From JAWBSP01 sp964632175 (lineage in GTDB: Archaea > Hadarchaeota > Hadarchaeia > Hadarchaeales > JAWBSP01): 61,323 bases of DNA. Below, in pieces: positions 1 to 7,974 of the stretch. Each line of letters begins with the position of its first letter. Position 1 is the first letter of the stretch. A program made the translations under genes and the position numbers. The notes under the pieces were generated by a model, which did not search any database, was not told the DNA's origin, and saw only the letters and a list, made by a program, of their open reading frames with translations. The stretch lies in NCBI GenBank assembly GCA_964632175.1, contig CAZWBJ010000005.1, forward strand, positions 1-61,323, read 5' to 3'.

Positions 1-714
1 CCGGCCTCTCAGCCGCCGGCCAAGCCCACCCTGGAGATCCCAGAGCTCCCCAAGCCGGAGGAGGCCAAGCCCCTGACCAAGCCGAGGCCCTCCGAGCTCC
101 CGTCTAGGAATTTCACCGTCCCACCAGTTCTTTCCTGGGAGCCCTGCGAGGGGGCGGAGGCCTACGAGCTCGAGCTCTCCCTCGACCCGTCCTTCAGCTC
201 CACGGTTCTCAGCCTGAGGGTCTCCTCCCCAGTCGTGAACCTGGTCGCCTACTCCCTGGGTCCCGGCGAGTACCACTGGAGGGTTCGCTCGGTCCGCGGA
301 AGTGCCTCGAGCAGCTGGAGCCTTGGCCAGAGCTTCACCCTTCAGTCGCCCCCCGCCCCGCAGCCACAACCGGCCCCGCAACCCACTCCACCCAGCGCCA
401 CTTGGGTTTACCTCTCCGCGCTGGGGGCGCTGGCGGGAATCGGGGCTGGATGGTTCCTCTACTCCAGGAGTCGCGGCGGGATTCTGGAGAGGGCCGAGAG
501 GCAGAAAGTCGAGAGGGTGAAGGCTGAGCTGGAGGAGGCGGAGCGCAGGCTCAGAGAGAGGGTGGAGGGGAGGAGGGATGAGGCCCTCGCCACTCTGAGG
601 AGGGAGATCATGGGGGACGGGGAGCTGCCGGGAAGGGTGGACGAGACCCTGCTCGCCCTCCCGATGGAAGAGGAGATAAAGAAACTGGAGAGGCTCAGGC
701 GCAGGGTGGACTGA
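1..714 (+). CDS. Membrane-anchored surface protein, 5'-truncated by window edge
   Basis: The frame is open from base 1, so the N-terminus lies outside the window; the stop is TGA at 712-714. The visible 237 residues contain a Pro/Lys-rich stretch, then a fibronectin-III-like beta domain (Trp in LSWEP, a YHWRVR strand), a Pro/Gln-rich linker, one transmembrane helix (about residues 134-156, before RSRGG), and a charged C-terminal coiled coil rich in Glu and Arg. The likely topology is an extracellular domain with a cytoplasmic coiled-coil tail. GTG at 235 is an internal valine rather than the start. No catalytic motif is visible and the specific function is unknown. Confidence 0.7.
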   Translation, partial: PASQPPAKPTLEIPELPKPEEAKPLTKPRPSELPSRNFTVPPVLSWEPCEGAEAYELELSLDPSFSSTVLSLRVSSPVVNLVAYSLGPGEYHWRVRSVRGSASSSWSLGQSFTLQSPPAPQPQPAPQPTPPSATWVYLSALGALAGIGAGWFLYSRSRGGILERAERQKVERVKAELEEAERRLRERVEGRRDEALATLRREIMGDGELPGRVDETLLALPMEEEIKKLERLRRRVD

Positions 715-784
715 AACTCCGGCTGTAGGCCGACCACAAACATTGCCTCTGCGAGGGTTCCAGTTAGGTCGTTTGGAGAACTAC

Positions 785-812
785 GGGGGAGTGGGGTCTT
801 TCCCAGTCCCCC
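785..812 (+). terminator. Strong GC-rich hairpin downstream of the surface-protein gene
   Basis: GGGGGA (785-790) pairs with TCCCCC (807-812). After one G/G mismatch, TGGG (792-795) pairs with CCCA (802-805) around a 6-nt loop. It lies 70 nt past the stop codon of the upstream gene and before the promoter of the AAA+ gene. There is no following T-tract, so terminator function is only a guess. Confidence 0.35.
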
Positions 813-833
813 ACATGGGAGACGCAATCATTA

Positions 834-882
834 GTTCAAAAATAGAACCAATAATTTAAATATAAGTTCCAAAAAAGAACTT
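834..882 (+). promoter_or_regulatory. TATA box flanked by two GTTC-N7-GAAC dyads
   Basis: Two inverted repeats share half-sites and spacer length: GTTC (834-837) N7 GAAC (845-848), and AAGTTC (864-869) N7 GAACTT (877-882). The copies are offset by exactly 32 bp, about three helical turns. The A/T-rich TATA-like element (851-864) lies between them, and the second dyad ends 3 nt before the ATG at 886. This is the geometry of a repressor operator pair or an autoregulated promoter. The binding protein is unknown. Confidence 0.6.
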
Positions 883-885
883 TTA

Positions 886-2145
886 ATGCGAGAAACGCTC
901 GAGCTCCTGAACGAGTGGTGGTTTTCGGGGAATGTTTCCGAGCAAAAGGCCCCGCCCTACAAAAGGAAGCAATTCGAGCCCCTCTGGAAAGAAATGGAAT
1001 ACCGCCAGATGCTGATTCTAACAGGGCTGAGGAGGGTAGGGAAAACCACCCTCATGCACCAGATCATCCAAGGGCTCCTCCAGAGGGGTGTACCCCCGGC
1101 CCACATCCTCTACTTCAGCTTTGACGAGCGAACGGCGAGGATTCTGGAGTTGCTCCGCGAGTACCAGAAACTGACCGGTGTAGCTTGGAAGGAGGAGAGG
1201 GTTTATCTGTTCCTTGACGAAATCCATAAGCTCCCGGGATGGAGCGAGCAGGTCAAGATTTTGTACGACGCCCTCCCCAACGCCAAACTCTTTCTCTCCG
1301 GGTCCGCCAGCGTCCTGCTCCAGCGGGGGGCCGAATCCGATCTCGCGGGGAGGTACTTCTTGAAGGAAATCGGGGTGCTCTCGCTCAGGGAGTTCGCCGA
1401 GCTGTACACGGGGAGAGAGATCGATCGCCTAGAGCTGTGGAGGGGGGAGCTGGAGGCACTCCTGCCGAGCTACCTGAGGCGCCCCTTTCCCGAGATCGTG
1501 AGGTGGGAAGAGGAGGAAAAGGTGAGGGAGTACATTAGGGAGCTCGTGATTGGGAAGTGCCTGCGTGATATGGCTGGGATTTTCGGCCGTGTTCGAATCG
1601 GGATGCTCAACGGTTTGGTGGAGTTGTTCATGGGGTCCCCCGGATGCCTGCTGAACCTGACCTCCCTCTCCAAGGATCTAGGGGTGCACAAGCTCACCCT
1701 TCAGGAGCACCTCTTCTACCTCGAATTCGCGAAGCTCATTCGGGTGGTCAGGAACTTGCCCTTCCTCGGGGCGGAATCGAGGAAGCTAAAGAAGATCTAC
1801 CCCAGCAACATCTCTCTTGCCTTCCCCTTTGCCCTGAGGCTAGATCCTGGCCCCGTTTACGAGACCGCCACGGCCTCGGCGCTGGGGCTCGAGCACTATT
1901 GGAGGAGGGGATACGCTGAGGTGGATTTCATCCGGAAAAACGCCGAGATTCTTCCCGTTGAAGTTACGAGCAGCGAGGAAGTTCCAGGTGAGAAAATCAG
2001 GAGGCTGTCGGGCTTCATGAAAAGGTACGGCCTCAAAACAGGGGTTCTCGTATACGGGGGGAGGGAGCGCAGGAAGGAGGAGGTGGACGGGAGAACGGTG
2101 GAACTCGTGCCGCTCCTCGACCTGCTCCTCGACTTCAAGCTGTAG
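886..2145 (+). CDS. AAA+ ATPase with DUF4143-type C-terminus
   Basis: A 419-residue protein of the AAA_14/DUF4143 class. Walker A is GLRRVGKTT (47-55), Walker B is VYLFLDEIHK (106-115), and a sensor-like FLSGSAS follows near 137. A winged-helix segment lies around 235-290. The C-terminal region has an EVDF ... PVEVTSS arrangement (about 345-363) like a PD-(D/E)xK nuclease core, but the final Lys is replaced by Thr, so nuclease activity is doubtful. The ATG at 886 fits the TATA box at 851-864. The tandem dyads around its promoter suggest self-regulation through the winged helix (inference). Members of this family occur as scattered accessory genes in archaea, and their cellular role is poorly defined. 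Confidence 0.85.
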   Translation: MRETLELLNEWWFSGNVSEQKAPPYKRKQFEPLWKEMEYRQMLILTGLRRVGKTTLMHQIIQGLLQRGVPPAHILYFSFDERTARILELLREYQKLTGVAWKEERVYLFLDEIHKLPGWSEQVKILYDALPNAKLFLSGSASVLLQRGAESDLAGRYFLKEIGVLSLREFAELYTGREIDRLELWRGELEALLPSYLRRPFPEIVRWEEEEKVREYIRELVIGKCLRDMAGIFGRVRIGMLNGLVELFMGSPGCLLNLTSLSKDLGVHKLTLQEHLFYLEFAKLIRVVRNLPFLGAESRKLKKIYPSNISLAFPFALRLDPGPVYETATASALGLEHYWRRGYAEVDFIRKNAEILPVEVTSSEEVPGEKIRRLSGFMKRYGLKTGVLVYGGRERRKEEVDGRTVELVPLLDLLLDFKL

Positions 2146-2200
2146 CAACGATGCGACTCGGTTTTGTATTCTGCATGGTCATTTTCCCACCTCCACCGGA

Positions 2201-4000
2201 TTAGATTCTTTCCGGGGCCTCGATCCCCAGAAGGTTCAGAGCATCCGCCAAAACCAGCCTGACCCCCTCCACCAGCTTCACCCTCGCTTCTCTCAATCCT
2301 TTCTCGGCCTTCAGGACGGGGGCTTTCTCGTAGAAGGAGTTGAAGACGGACGAAAGCTGGGCGGCGTGGGCGGCGAGCAGGTTGGGCCTCAGCCCCTCCC
2401 CCGCCAGCCGCAGGATCCTGGGATACTTGGCTATTAGCTTGACGAGTTCCCTCTCCTCCTCCAACTTCAGCTTTCTCCAGTCGGGGGATCCCCTCGCTTC
2501 CGCCTTCCTCAGGATGCTGCGGGCCCTAGCGTGCGAGTACTGGATGGCTGGCCCACTGTTCCTCTCGAAGTTTAGGGCCTCCTCCCATTTGAACACTATT
2601 TTCTTCTCGGGTGAGGTGGCCAGGAGCGAAAACCTAAGGGCGCCCAATCCCACCATCTTGGAGATTTTCTCCCTGAAGGCTTCGTTCGCTTGTGGCTCCC
2701 GCTCCCTGACGATCTCCCTGGCCCTGGCCACCGCCTCCTCTATCGCCTCGTCGAGGGAGTGACCAACCCAGGTCCCCTTCCTCCCGGAAAACTTCCCGGT
2801 GGGGAGCCAGACATGCTCGTAGGCCAGATGAAAGGAGTTCTCGTACTCCCTTTCATATCCCAAAATTTTCAGTGCAGCGAAGACCGAGCGCTGAGCATCC
2901 CTCTGCTCGGCCCCGATGACGTTTATCACCCTTTGGGCCCTCCCGAACCTTGTGCTGGGCCTCCCCTCGGGGTGAGTGGTGTGGGTGGAAAGCCAAGGCC
3001 TGAAGTAGAGCCTCGCTTTGGTTTTCCCGAACTTCCAGAGCTGGTAGGCGATATCCCTGGCCAGATAAACCGCCGTCCCGTCCGACCTGATGAGCACCTT
3101 GTCCTCCAGCCCGAAATCCCCCAGCTGCAGGAGCTTGGCCCCACCCTCCTCTCTCAACCTCCCGGAATTCCTTAAAAGATCCAGGGCCTCCTCCAGCACC
3201 CCCCTCCGGACGAGGTCGCTCTCCCACACCAGAAGGTCGTAGCGGATCCCCAGCTTCTCGGCGGTTGAAAGGTTCGCCCTGACGCAGGCCTCCGCAACCC
3301 TTCTCGCGGTTCTAGATACGGTCTTTTCTCCCCTCTCCAGCGCCCTCAGGGTTCTCCTGACTTCCTCTTCAAGCCCAGGCTGCTCCTTCAGGAGCTCTTG
3401 GAACTTCACGTACACCAGCCCCAGCGCGTGGTCGAACTTCGCCTTGGGGGGCCGGATTTTCTTCAGGGCCACGAGGGTTTCTGCCATCTGGAGGCCCAGG
3501 TCGTCGATGTAGTTGTGGACCTCCACGCGGTACCCCAGCTTCTTCAGAATCCTCGCCACCGTGTCCCCCAGTACGGCATTCCTCCCATGCCCGACGTGGA
3601 GGGGCTTGGTGGGGTTTATACTCGTATGCTCGACTATGATCTTTCCCCTCCTGTCAGAGGTTCCATACTTTTCTCCAAGCTTGTCCACGCAGGCCATCGT
3701 CAGCTCGGCCAGCTTGTGAAGGTTCACGAAGAAGTTGAGGTATCCCCTCACAGCCTCGATTTTCTCAATCATCCCCTCCGGCTTCATCTTGGCGAGCAGG
3801 AGGCTGGAAAGCTTTTCCGGGCTCTGTTTGGTGCTCTTCGCCAGTTCGAAGCACACATTGGAGGCTAGGTCCCCCAACTTCGGGTTGGGAGGCTCTTCGA
3901 GGGTGTCCCCCAGTGGTTTGGGGCTCTGCAGACCCGCGGAGGCTAGGGCGGTTTGGAGGCAGCCCAGCACCTGTTGCTCGAACTCTCCCCAGGGATCCAT
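2201..4000 (-). CDS. argS: Arginyl-tRNA synthetase
   Basis: A class I aminoacyl-tRNA synthetase of 599 residues that charges tRNA-Arg. The HIGH-type signature is HVGH (135-138) inside NPTKPLHVGHGRN. The KMSKS-like loop reads GKFSGRKG, a degenerate form common in ArgRS. An ArgRS-type N-terminal additive domain (about 1-110) and a helical C-terminal anticodon-binding domain ending in LNLLGIEAPERI are present, so the gene is full length. It lies 40 bp downstream of acs on the same strand and may be the last gene of that transcript. Confidence 0.97.
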   Translation of the reverse strand: MDPWGEFEQQVLGCLQTALASAGLQSPKPLGDTLEEPPNPKLGDLASNVCFELAKSTKQSPEKLSSLLLAKMKPEGMIEKIEAVRGYLNFFVNLHKLAELTMACVDKLGEKYGTSDRRGKIIVEHTSINPTKPLHVGHGRNAVLGDTVARILKKLGYRVEVHNYIDDLGLQMAETLVALKKIRPPKAKFDHALGLVYVKFQELLKEQPGLEEEVRRTLRALERGEKTVSRTARRVAEACVRANLSTAEKLGIRYDLLVWESDLVRRGVLEEALDLLRNSGRLREEGGAKLLQLGDFGLEDKVLIRSDGTAVYLARDIAYQLWKFGKTKARLYFRPWLSTHTTHPEGRPSTRFGRAQRVINVIGAEQRDAQRSVFAALKILGYEREYENSFHLAYEHVWLPTGKFSGRKGTWVGHSLDEAIEEAVARAREIVREREPQANEAFREKISKMVGLGALRFSLLATSPEKKIVFKWEEALNFERNSGPAIQYSHARARSILRKAEARGSPDWRKLKLEEERELVKLIAKYPRILRLAGEGLRPNLLAAHAAQLSSVFNSFYEKAPVLKAEKGLREARVKLVEGVRLVLADALNLLGIEAPERI

Positions 4001-4040
4001 CAGAATTCCTGCGGAGCTCTTTGAACCTTTGTAGTCCGGG

Positions 4041-5990
4041 TTAGGGCTTGACGATGCGCTTCAGGGTTTCCACCACCTCGGGGTTGACGAGAGTGGTTAC
4101 GTCCCCCACCGGCGAGCCCGTGAGGAGCGCTTTCAAGATCCTTCTCATGATCTTCCCGCTTCTCGTCTTGGGAAGGTCGGGAGCGAAAATCACCTGCTCG
4201 GGGGTGGCGGTGGGCCCTATTTTCTGCCTGACCACCTTTTTTATCTCCTCCTCAAGCTGGGGGGAGGGAACGGCCCCGGGTTTGAGCACGGCAAACACCA
4301 CGGGGACTTCCCCTTTCACTTCGTGCGGTTTTGGGACCACCGCGCTCTCCGCCACGAGCGGGTGGGTGTTGACGGCGTCCTCCACCTCACCCGTCGCGAG
4401 CCTGTGCCCCGCCACCTTCATGACATCGTCCACCCTCCCCGTCACCCTGATGCATCCCAAGGGTGCCAGAAGGGCCCCGTCGTTGGTGAGGTAGTAGCGG
4501 TAGCCATACTTCTCCCAATAAGTCTCCCTGTACTTGTCGTCCGCCCTCCAGAGACCTCTGAGCATGCCGGGGGCGAGCGGGGGGACCTGCACCAGATAGC
4601 CCACTTCGGTTTCCTTTCCGTCTTCGTCTACGATGATGTGGGTGGTCCCGGGGAAGCTCTTGCCGGCGACGGTGGGCATGAAGGGCCCAATGCCTGGAAG
4701 GGACATAATGAGCGTCCCCCCCGTCTCCGTCTGCCACCAAGTGTCCGTGATGGGACACCTCCCTCCACCCACCACGTTGAAGTACCACATCCAAGCCTTC
4801 CGGTCGATGGGTTCCCCCACCGTGCCTAGGAGCCTTAGGCTGGAAAGGTCGTGTTTCTTGGGCCATTCGTCGCCGAGCTGCATGAGCATACGTATGAGGG
4901 TGGGGGCCGTGTAGAAAACCGTCACTCTGTGCTTCTCGATGATTTCCCAGATCCTGTCGGGGGTTGGGTAGTCCGGCGCACCCTCGTACACCAAGAAAGT
5001 AGCCCCGTTGAGGAGCGGCCCGTAGCAAGCGTAGGTGTGCCCGGTGATCCAGCCTATATCCGAGGTGCACCAGAAGATGTCGTCGTCGTGAAGATCGAAA
5101 ACCCACTTTGTGGTCCAGTGGGCTTGCACAAGGTATCCACCGGTGGTGTGAACCACACCCTTCGGTCTCCCCGTGGTACCCGAGGTATAGAGAATAAAAA
5201 GCGTGTCTTCAGCATCCATTACCTCCGGCTCACAGTAAGACTCAGCCTTCTCCATCAGCTCATGCCACCAGTGATCCCTCCCCTCCTTCATGTTTACGGG
5301 ATTGCCGGCCCGCCTGACGACGACAACCTTTTCCACCTTGGTTCCCTTTACCCCCTCGTCCGCGCTTGCTTTCAGGTCCACGAGCTTGCCCCGCCGGTAG
5401 TACCCGTCCGCCGTGATCAGCACCCTCGCCTCCGCATCCTCAAGCCTCACCCTCAGGGAATCGGCGGAGAAGGCAGAAAAAACCACCGTGTGGATGGCTC
5501 CGATTCTAGCACAGGCCAGGATCGCTGGGTAAAGCTCAGGGATGAGGGGGAGGTAAATCCCCACCCTGTCCCCGCGCTTCACCCCCAGGCTCTTGAGGAC
5601 GTTGGCAAACTTGTTGGTCAGCTCATACAGCTCCCTGTAGGTGAACTTTCTGACCGGTTCATCCGGCGGCTCGGGAACCCAGATGAGGGCAACTTTCTCC
5701 CCCTTCCCGGCCTCCACATGCCTGTCGAGGGCGTTGTAGCAGGCGTTGAGCTTCCCCCCGATGAACCACTTTACATAGGGGGGCGTCCACTCGTAGGGCT
5801 TGTCCCAGGGCTTGTACCAGCGGATTCCCTCCCTCGCCCTCTCCTCCCAGAAGCCGATGGGATCGCGCGCCGCCTCCTCGTAAATCTTCGGGTCGGAAAC
5901 CCACGCCCTCCTCTTCATCTCCTCGCTGGGCCAGAAGACGTCCTCTCTCTCCGGATCCTTGACCACCCACTGCTTTGCCATCTTACTCAA
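4041..5990 (-). CDS. acs: Acetyl-CoA synthetase, AMP-forming
   Basis: A 649-residue adenylate-forming enzyme that makes acetyl-CoA from acetate, ATP and CoA. The P-loop is YTSGTTGRPKG (268-278). The hinge and CoA-binding region GRVDDVMKVAGHR and the C-terminal KTRSGKIMRR with its acetylatable/catalytic Lys are intact, and the length matches Acs. It starts 22 bp after the stop of porB on the same strand. That context suggests acetate assimilation: Acs makes acetyl-CoA, and the oxidoreductase upstream carboxylates it to pyruvate. The AMP-forming type favours acetate uptake over acetate production. Confidence 0.95.
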   Translation of the reverse strand: MSKMAKQWVVKDPEREDVFWPSEEMKRRAWVSDPKIYEEAARDPIGFWEERAREGIRWYKPWDKPYEWTPPYVKWFIGGKLNACYNALDRHVEAGKGEKVALIWVPEPPDEPVRKFTYRELYELTNKFANVLKSLGVKRGDRVGIYLPLIPELYPAILACARIGAIHTVVFSAFSADSLRVRLEDAEARVLITADGYYRRGKLVDLKASADEGVKGTKVEKVVVVRRAGNPVNMKEGRDHWWHELMEKAESYCEPEVMDAEDTLFILYTSGTTGRPKGVVHTTGGYLVQAHWTTKWVFDLHDDDIFWCTSDIGWITGHTYACYGPLLNGATFLVYEGAPDYPTPDRIWEIIEKHRVTVFYTAPTLIRMLMQLGDEWPKKHDLSSLRLLGTVGEPIDRKAWMWYFNVVGGGRCPITDTWWQTETGGTLIMSLPGIGPFMPTVAGKSFPGTTHIIVDEDGKETEVGYLVQVPPLAPGMLRGLWRADDKYRETYWEKYGYRYYLTNDGALLAPLGCIRVTGRVDDVMKVAGHRLATGEVEDAVNTHPLVAESAVVPKPHEVKGEVPVVFAVLKPGAVPSPQLEEEIKKVVRQKIGPTATPEQVIFAPDLPKTRSGKIMRRILKALLTGSPVGDVTTLVNPEVVETLKRIVKP

Positions 5991-6012
5991 CTCGCGCGGG
6001 TTTCAAATAGTT

Positions 6013-7974
6013 TCAAATACCCCACTCCCTACAGCTTTCATCCACGAACCTCTGAACCTCTGCTATCTCGTCCTCCGTCAGGTGCCTGAACCTGCCCTGC
6101 GCCTTCAGGTACTCCGAGACCGGCAGGCGCTTCTCGGGCCTGAAGGTGAGGTTCCTTCTGCCTTTTTCGACCTCGTAAAGGACCCACATACCCGTCATGA
6201 CAGCCAGCCTGCCGATCTCGATGGTTTTGCCCGAATCGAACCTCCAGCCCGTCGGGCAGGGGCAGAGGACATGGAGGTAGGTGGGGCCCTTTATCGAGGC
6301 GGCCTTCCTGGTTTTTGCGAGGAAGTCGTCGGGGAAGGAGACGCAGGCCGTCGCGGCGTAGGGGATCCCATGTGCAACCATGATCGAAACCATATCCTTC
6401 TTCCACTCGAGCTTGCCCCTCCCCACCTTCCCGACGGGAGTGGTAGTGGTCCAGGCAAACTTGGGGGTGGTCCCGCTCCTTTGAATTCCGGTGTTGTGCA
6501 CCACCATCCCATCGGCGATGAAGTTGTGGTTCTTTTCCACCCTGAGATCAACGGTCTGGTTTCTCCCCGCATACCTGATCTCCGTGATCCTTTCCATCTC
6601 GAAGAACTCGTTGCCAGCCAGGTAGTTCTTCCACCGACGGGAGGGGTCCTTCTCGACATCGTGTCTTCTCTTTCTGCTGAAGCAGATGTATCCAAATCCC
6701 GTGTCCCTAATCAGCCTCCTTTCCGCGCATTTCTCACCCTTCTTTCTCTCCTGCCAGTGGATTTTTCCGACCCTGTAGCCCAGGGTCTGGAGGAGAAGCC
6801 TCAGTCTCCGCAGGAGGTCACAGCTGGCCGAAACGTACCTGCAACTACCCCGGATGCCATATCCATCGGAAAGCATGAGTCCCTCCACGAAGGCCGTTCT
6901 CTGCTCGAGGGGAAGGGTAAAGATCCAGCTTGGCAGCGTTTTGTTTTTTGCCCCCCGCCCGAAGCCGAGGGAATCGATGAACCGGGCTAGGTTGAAGGAC
7001 TTCAGGTAAAGGTACATGTCGTCTCCAGCAGGTTCGCTCCCAAAAACCTTTCGGGAGAGCTCGACTAACTCCCTCCTCCCCCTCTTCCCCCCGGGCAGGG
7101 CGAATCCGACCTCCCCCCTCTCGCTTCTCACCCAGCCGTTGCCCACCCATATCCCCAGGAACTTCATGAGCTCTGGGGAAGACTTCCGGGGTATCCTCAC
7201 GGGGTTGAGATGGGTAACCCTCGGGTCGCCAACCTCCACTGGCTTGAAGCAGAATCGGTAGGATCCCCCGTAAGGAACCTTCTTCAGCACGACGACCTCA
7301 TCGCCCACCCTGAGCTGGTCAAGGGTTTTCCAGACCAGCCTGTTCCTCCCCGTCCGCCCCCCTCCTTCCAGCGCGAGGAAGGGATGGTTGGGTGTTGCCC
7401 TGATGGTGTGACGGGGGGTGATGACCTCGTATATGTCGTGAACGCCGTTGAAAAACACCCCACTACATCTCCGAGCGACCAGGGTTTGCCTCTGGGGATC
7501 GAAGGAATAAAGGAGTTCGCCCACCTCCACTTCGGAGACCTTTTTCAGTCCCTCTTCAGTCAGCACGAGTGTGGAGGGATCCAGACAGTTCATGTAGGCC
7601 TCATTGTCGGTGCACATGTAGAGGACGTTGTGACCCCTCTCGGCCATACCGGAGAGGGCTTGCAGACCTATGTCGGCCGTCCCCCCGTCGCCCGCGATGG
7701 CCACCACCTTGATGTCTTCCCTCTTTTGCAGGCGGAGGGCGACCTCGATGCCGGACGCCACCGCGGCGGCGTTCTCGAAGGCCACGTGAATCCAAGGCAC
7801 CCTCCAGGAGGTTTCCGGGTAGGGGGTGGTGACCACCTCCATGCAGCCTGTGGCGGACGCGACGACGACCTTGGGCCCCAACGCCTTCAGCAGGTATCGT
7901 ATGGCCAGAATCTCCCCGCAGCCCGGGCAGGCCCTGTGTCCGGGCGCAAGCAGCTCCTCTTTCAGCTCCTTCAT
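6013..7974 (-). CDS. porB: Pyruvate:ferredoxin oxidoreductase beta subunit, intein-containing precursor
   Basis: The 653-residue reading frame is a PorB (thiamine-diphosphate subunit) interrupted by a 365-residue intein. The extein pieces are residues 1-129 and 495-653, giving a 288-residue mature subunit, the usual PorB length. The N-extein carries CPGCG (16-20) and a GCMEVV segment, with the ThDP motif GDGGTADIG starting near 95. The intein sits inside the conserved NEAYMN/TG segment near the cofactor. The C-extein supplies the CPCPTGW region. The ATG at 7974 overlaps the porA stop (ATGA), so porA and porB are translationally coupled. The subunit works with porA, porC and the PorD-like protein to interconvert pyruvate and acetyl-CoA. 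Confidence 0.93.
   Translation of the reverse strand: MKELKEELLAPGHRACPGCGEILAIRYLLKALGPKVVVASATGCMEVVTTPYPETSWRVPWIHVAFENAAAVASGIEVALRLQKREDIKVVAIAGDGGTADIGLQALSGMAERGHNVLYMCTDNEAYMNCLDPSTLVLTEEGLKKVSEVEVGELLYSFDPQRQTLVARRCSGVFFNGVHDIYEVITPRHTIRATPNHPFLALEGGGRTGRNRLVWKTLDQLRVGDEVVVLKKVPYGGSYRFCFKPVEVGDPRVTHLNPVRIPRKSSPELMKFLGIWVGNGWVRSERGEVGFALPGGKRGRRELVELSRKVFGSEPAGDDMYLYLKSFNLARFIDSLGFGRGAKNKTLPSWIFTLPLEQRTAFVEGLMLSDGYGIRGSCRYVSASCDLLRRLRLLLQTLGYRVGKIHWQERKKGEKCAERRLIRDTGFGYICFSRKRRHDVEKDPSRRWKNYLAGNEFFEMERITEIRYAGRNQTVDLRVEKNHNFIADGMVVHNTGIQRSGTTPKFAWTTTTPVGKVGRGKLEWKKDMVSIMVAHGIPYAATACVSFPDDFLAKTRKAASIKGPTYLHVLCPCPTGWRFDSGKTIEIGRLAVMTGMWVLYEVEKGRRNLTFRPEKRLPVSEYLKAQGRFRHLTEDEIAEVQRFVDESCREWGI
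6493..7587 (-). mobile_element. Intein with LAGLIDADG endonuclease domain inside PorB
   Basis: In-frame insertion of 365 residues. It starts with Cys (CLDPSTLVLT, block A), has the block B TPNHPF motif (65-70) and ends with a block F/G VEKNHNFIADGMVVHN. Penultimate His and terminal Asn are intact, and the +1 residue is Thr, so a class 1 self-splicing intein is expected. Two LAGLIDADG-like motifs are visible, LGIWVGNGW (144-152) and FVEGLMLSDG (233-242). In the first, the catalytic Asp position is Asn, so the homing endonuclease is probably impaired. Boundaries follow from the restored PorB motif NEAYMN-TGIQ. Confidence 0.93.

Noticed and set aside
4851..6089. Long open frame antisense to the acetyl-CoA synthetase gene
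   Set aside because: GC-rich codons leave the opposite strand open; its translation is Pro/Arg/His-rich without family features, and acs is clearly real.
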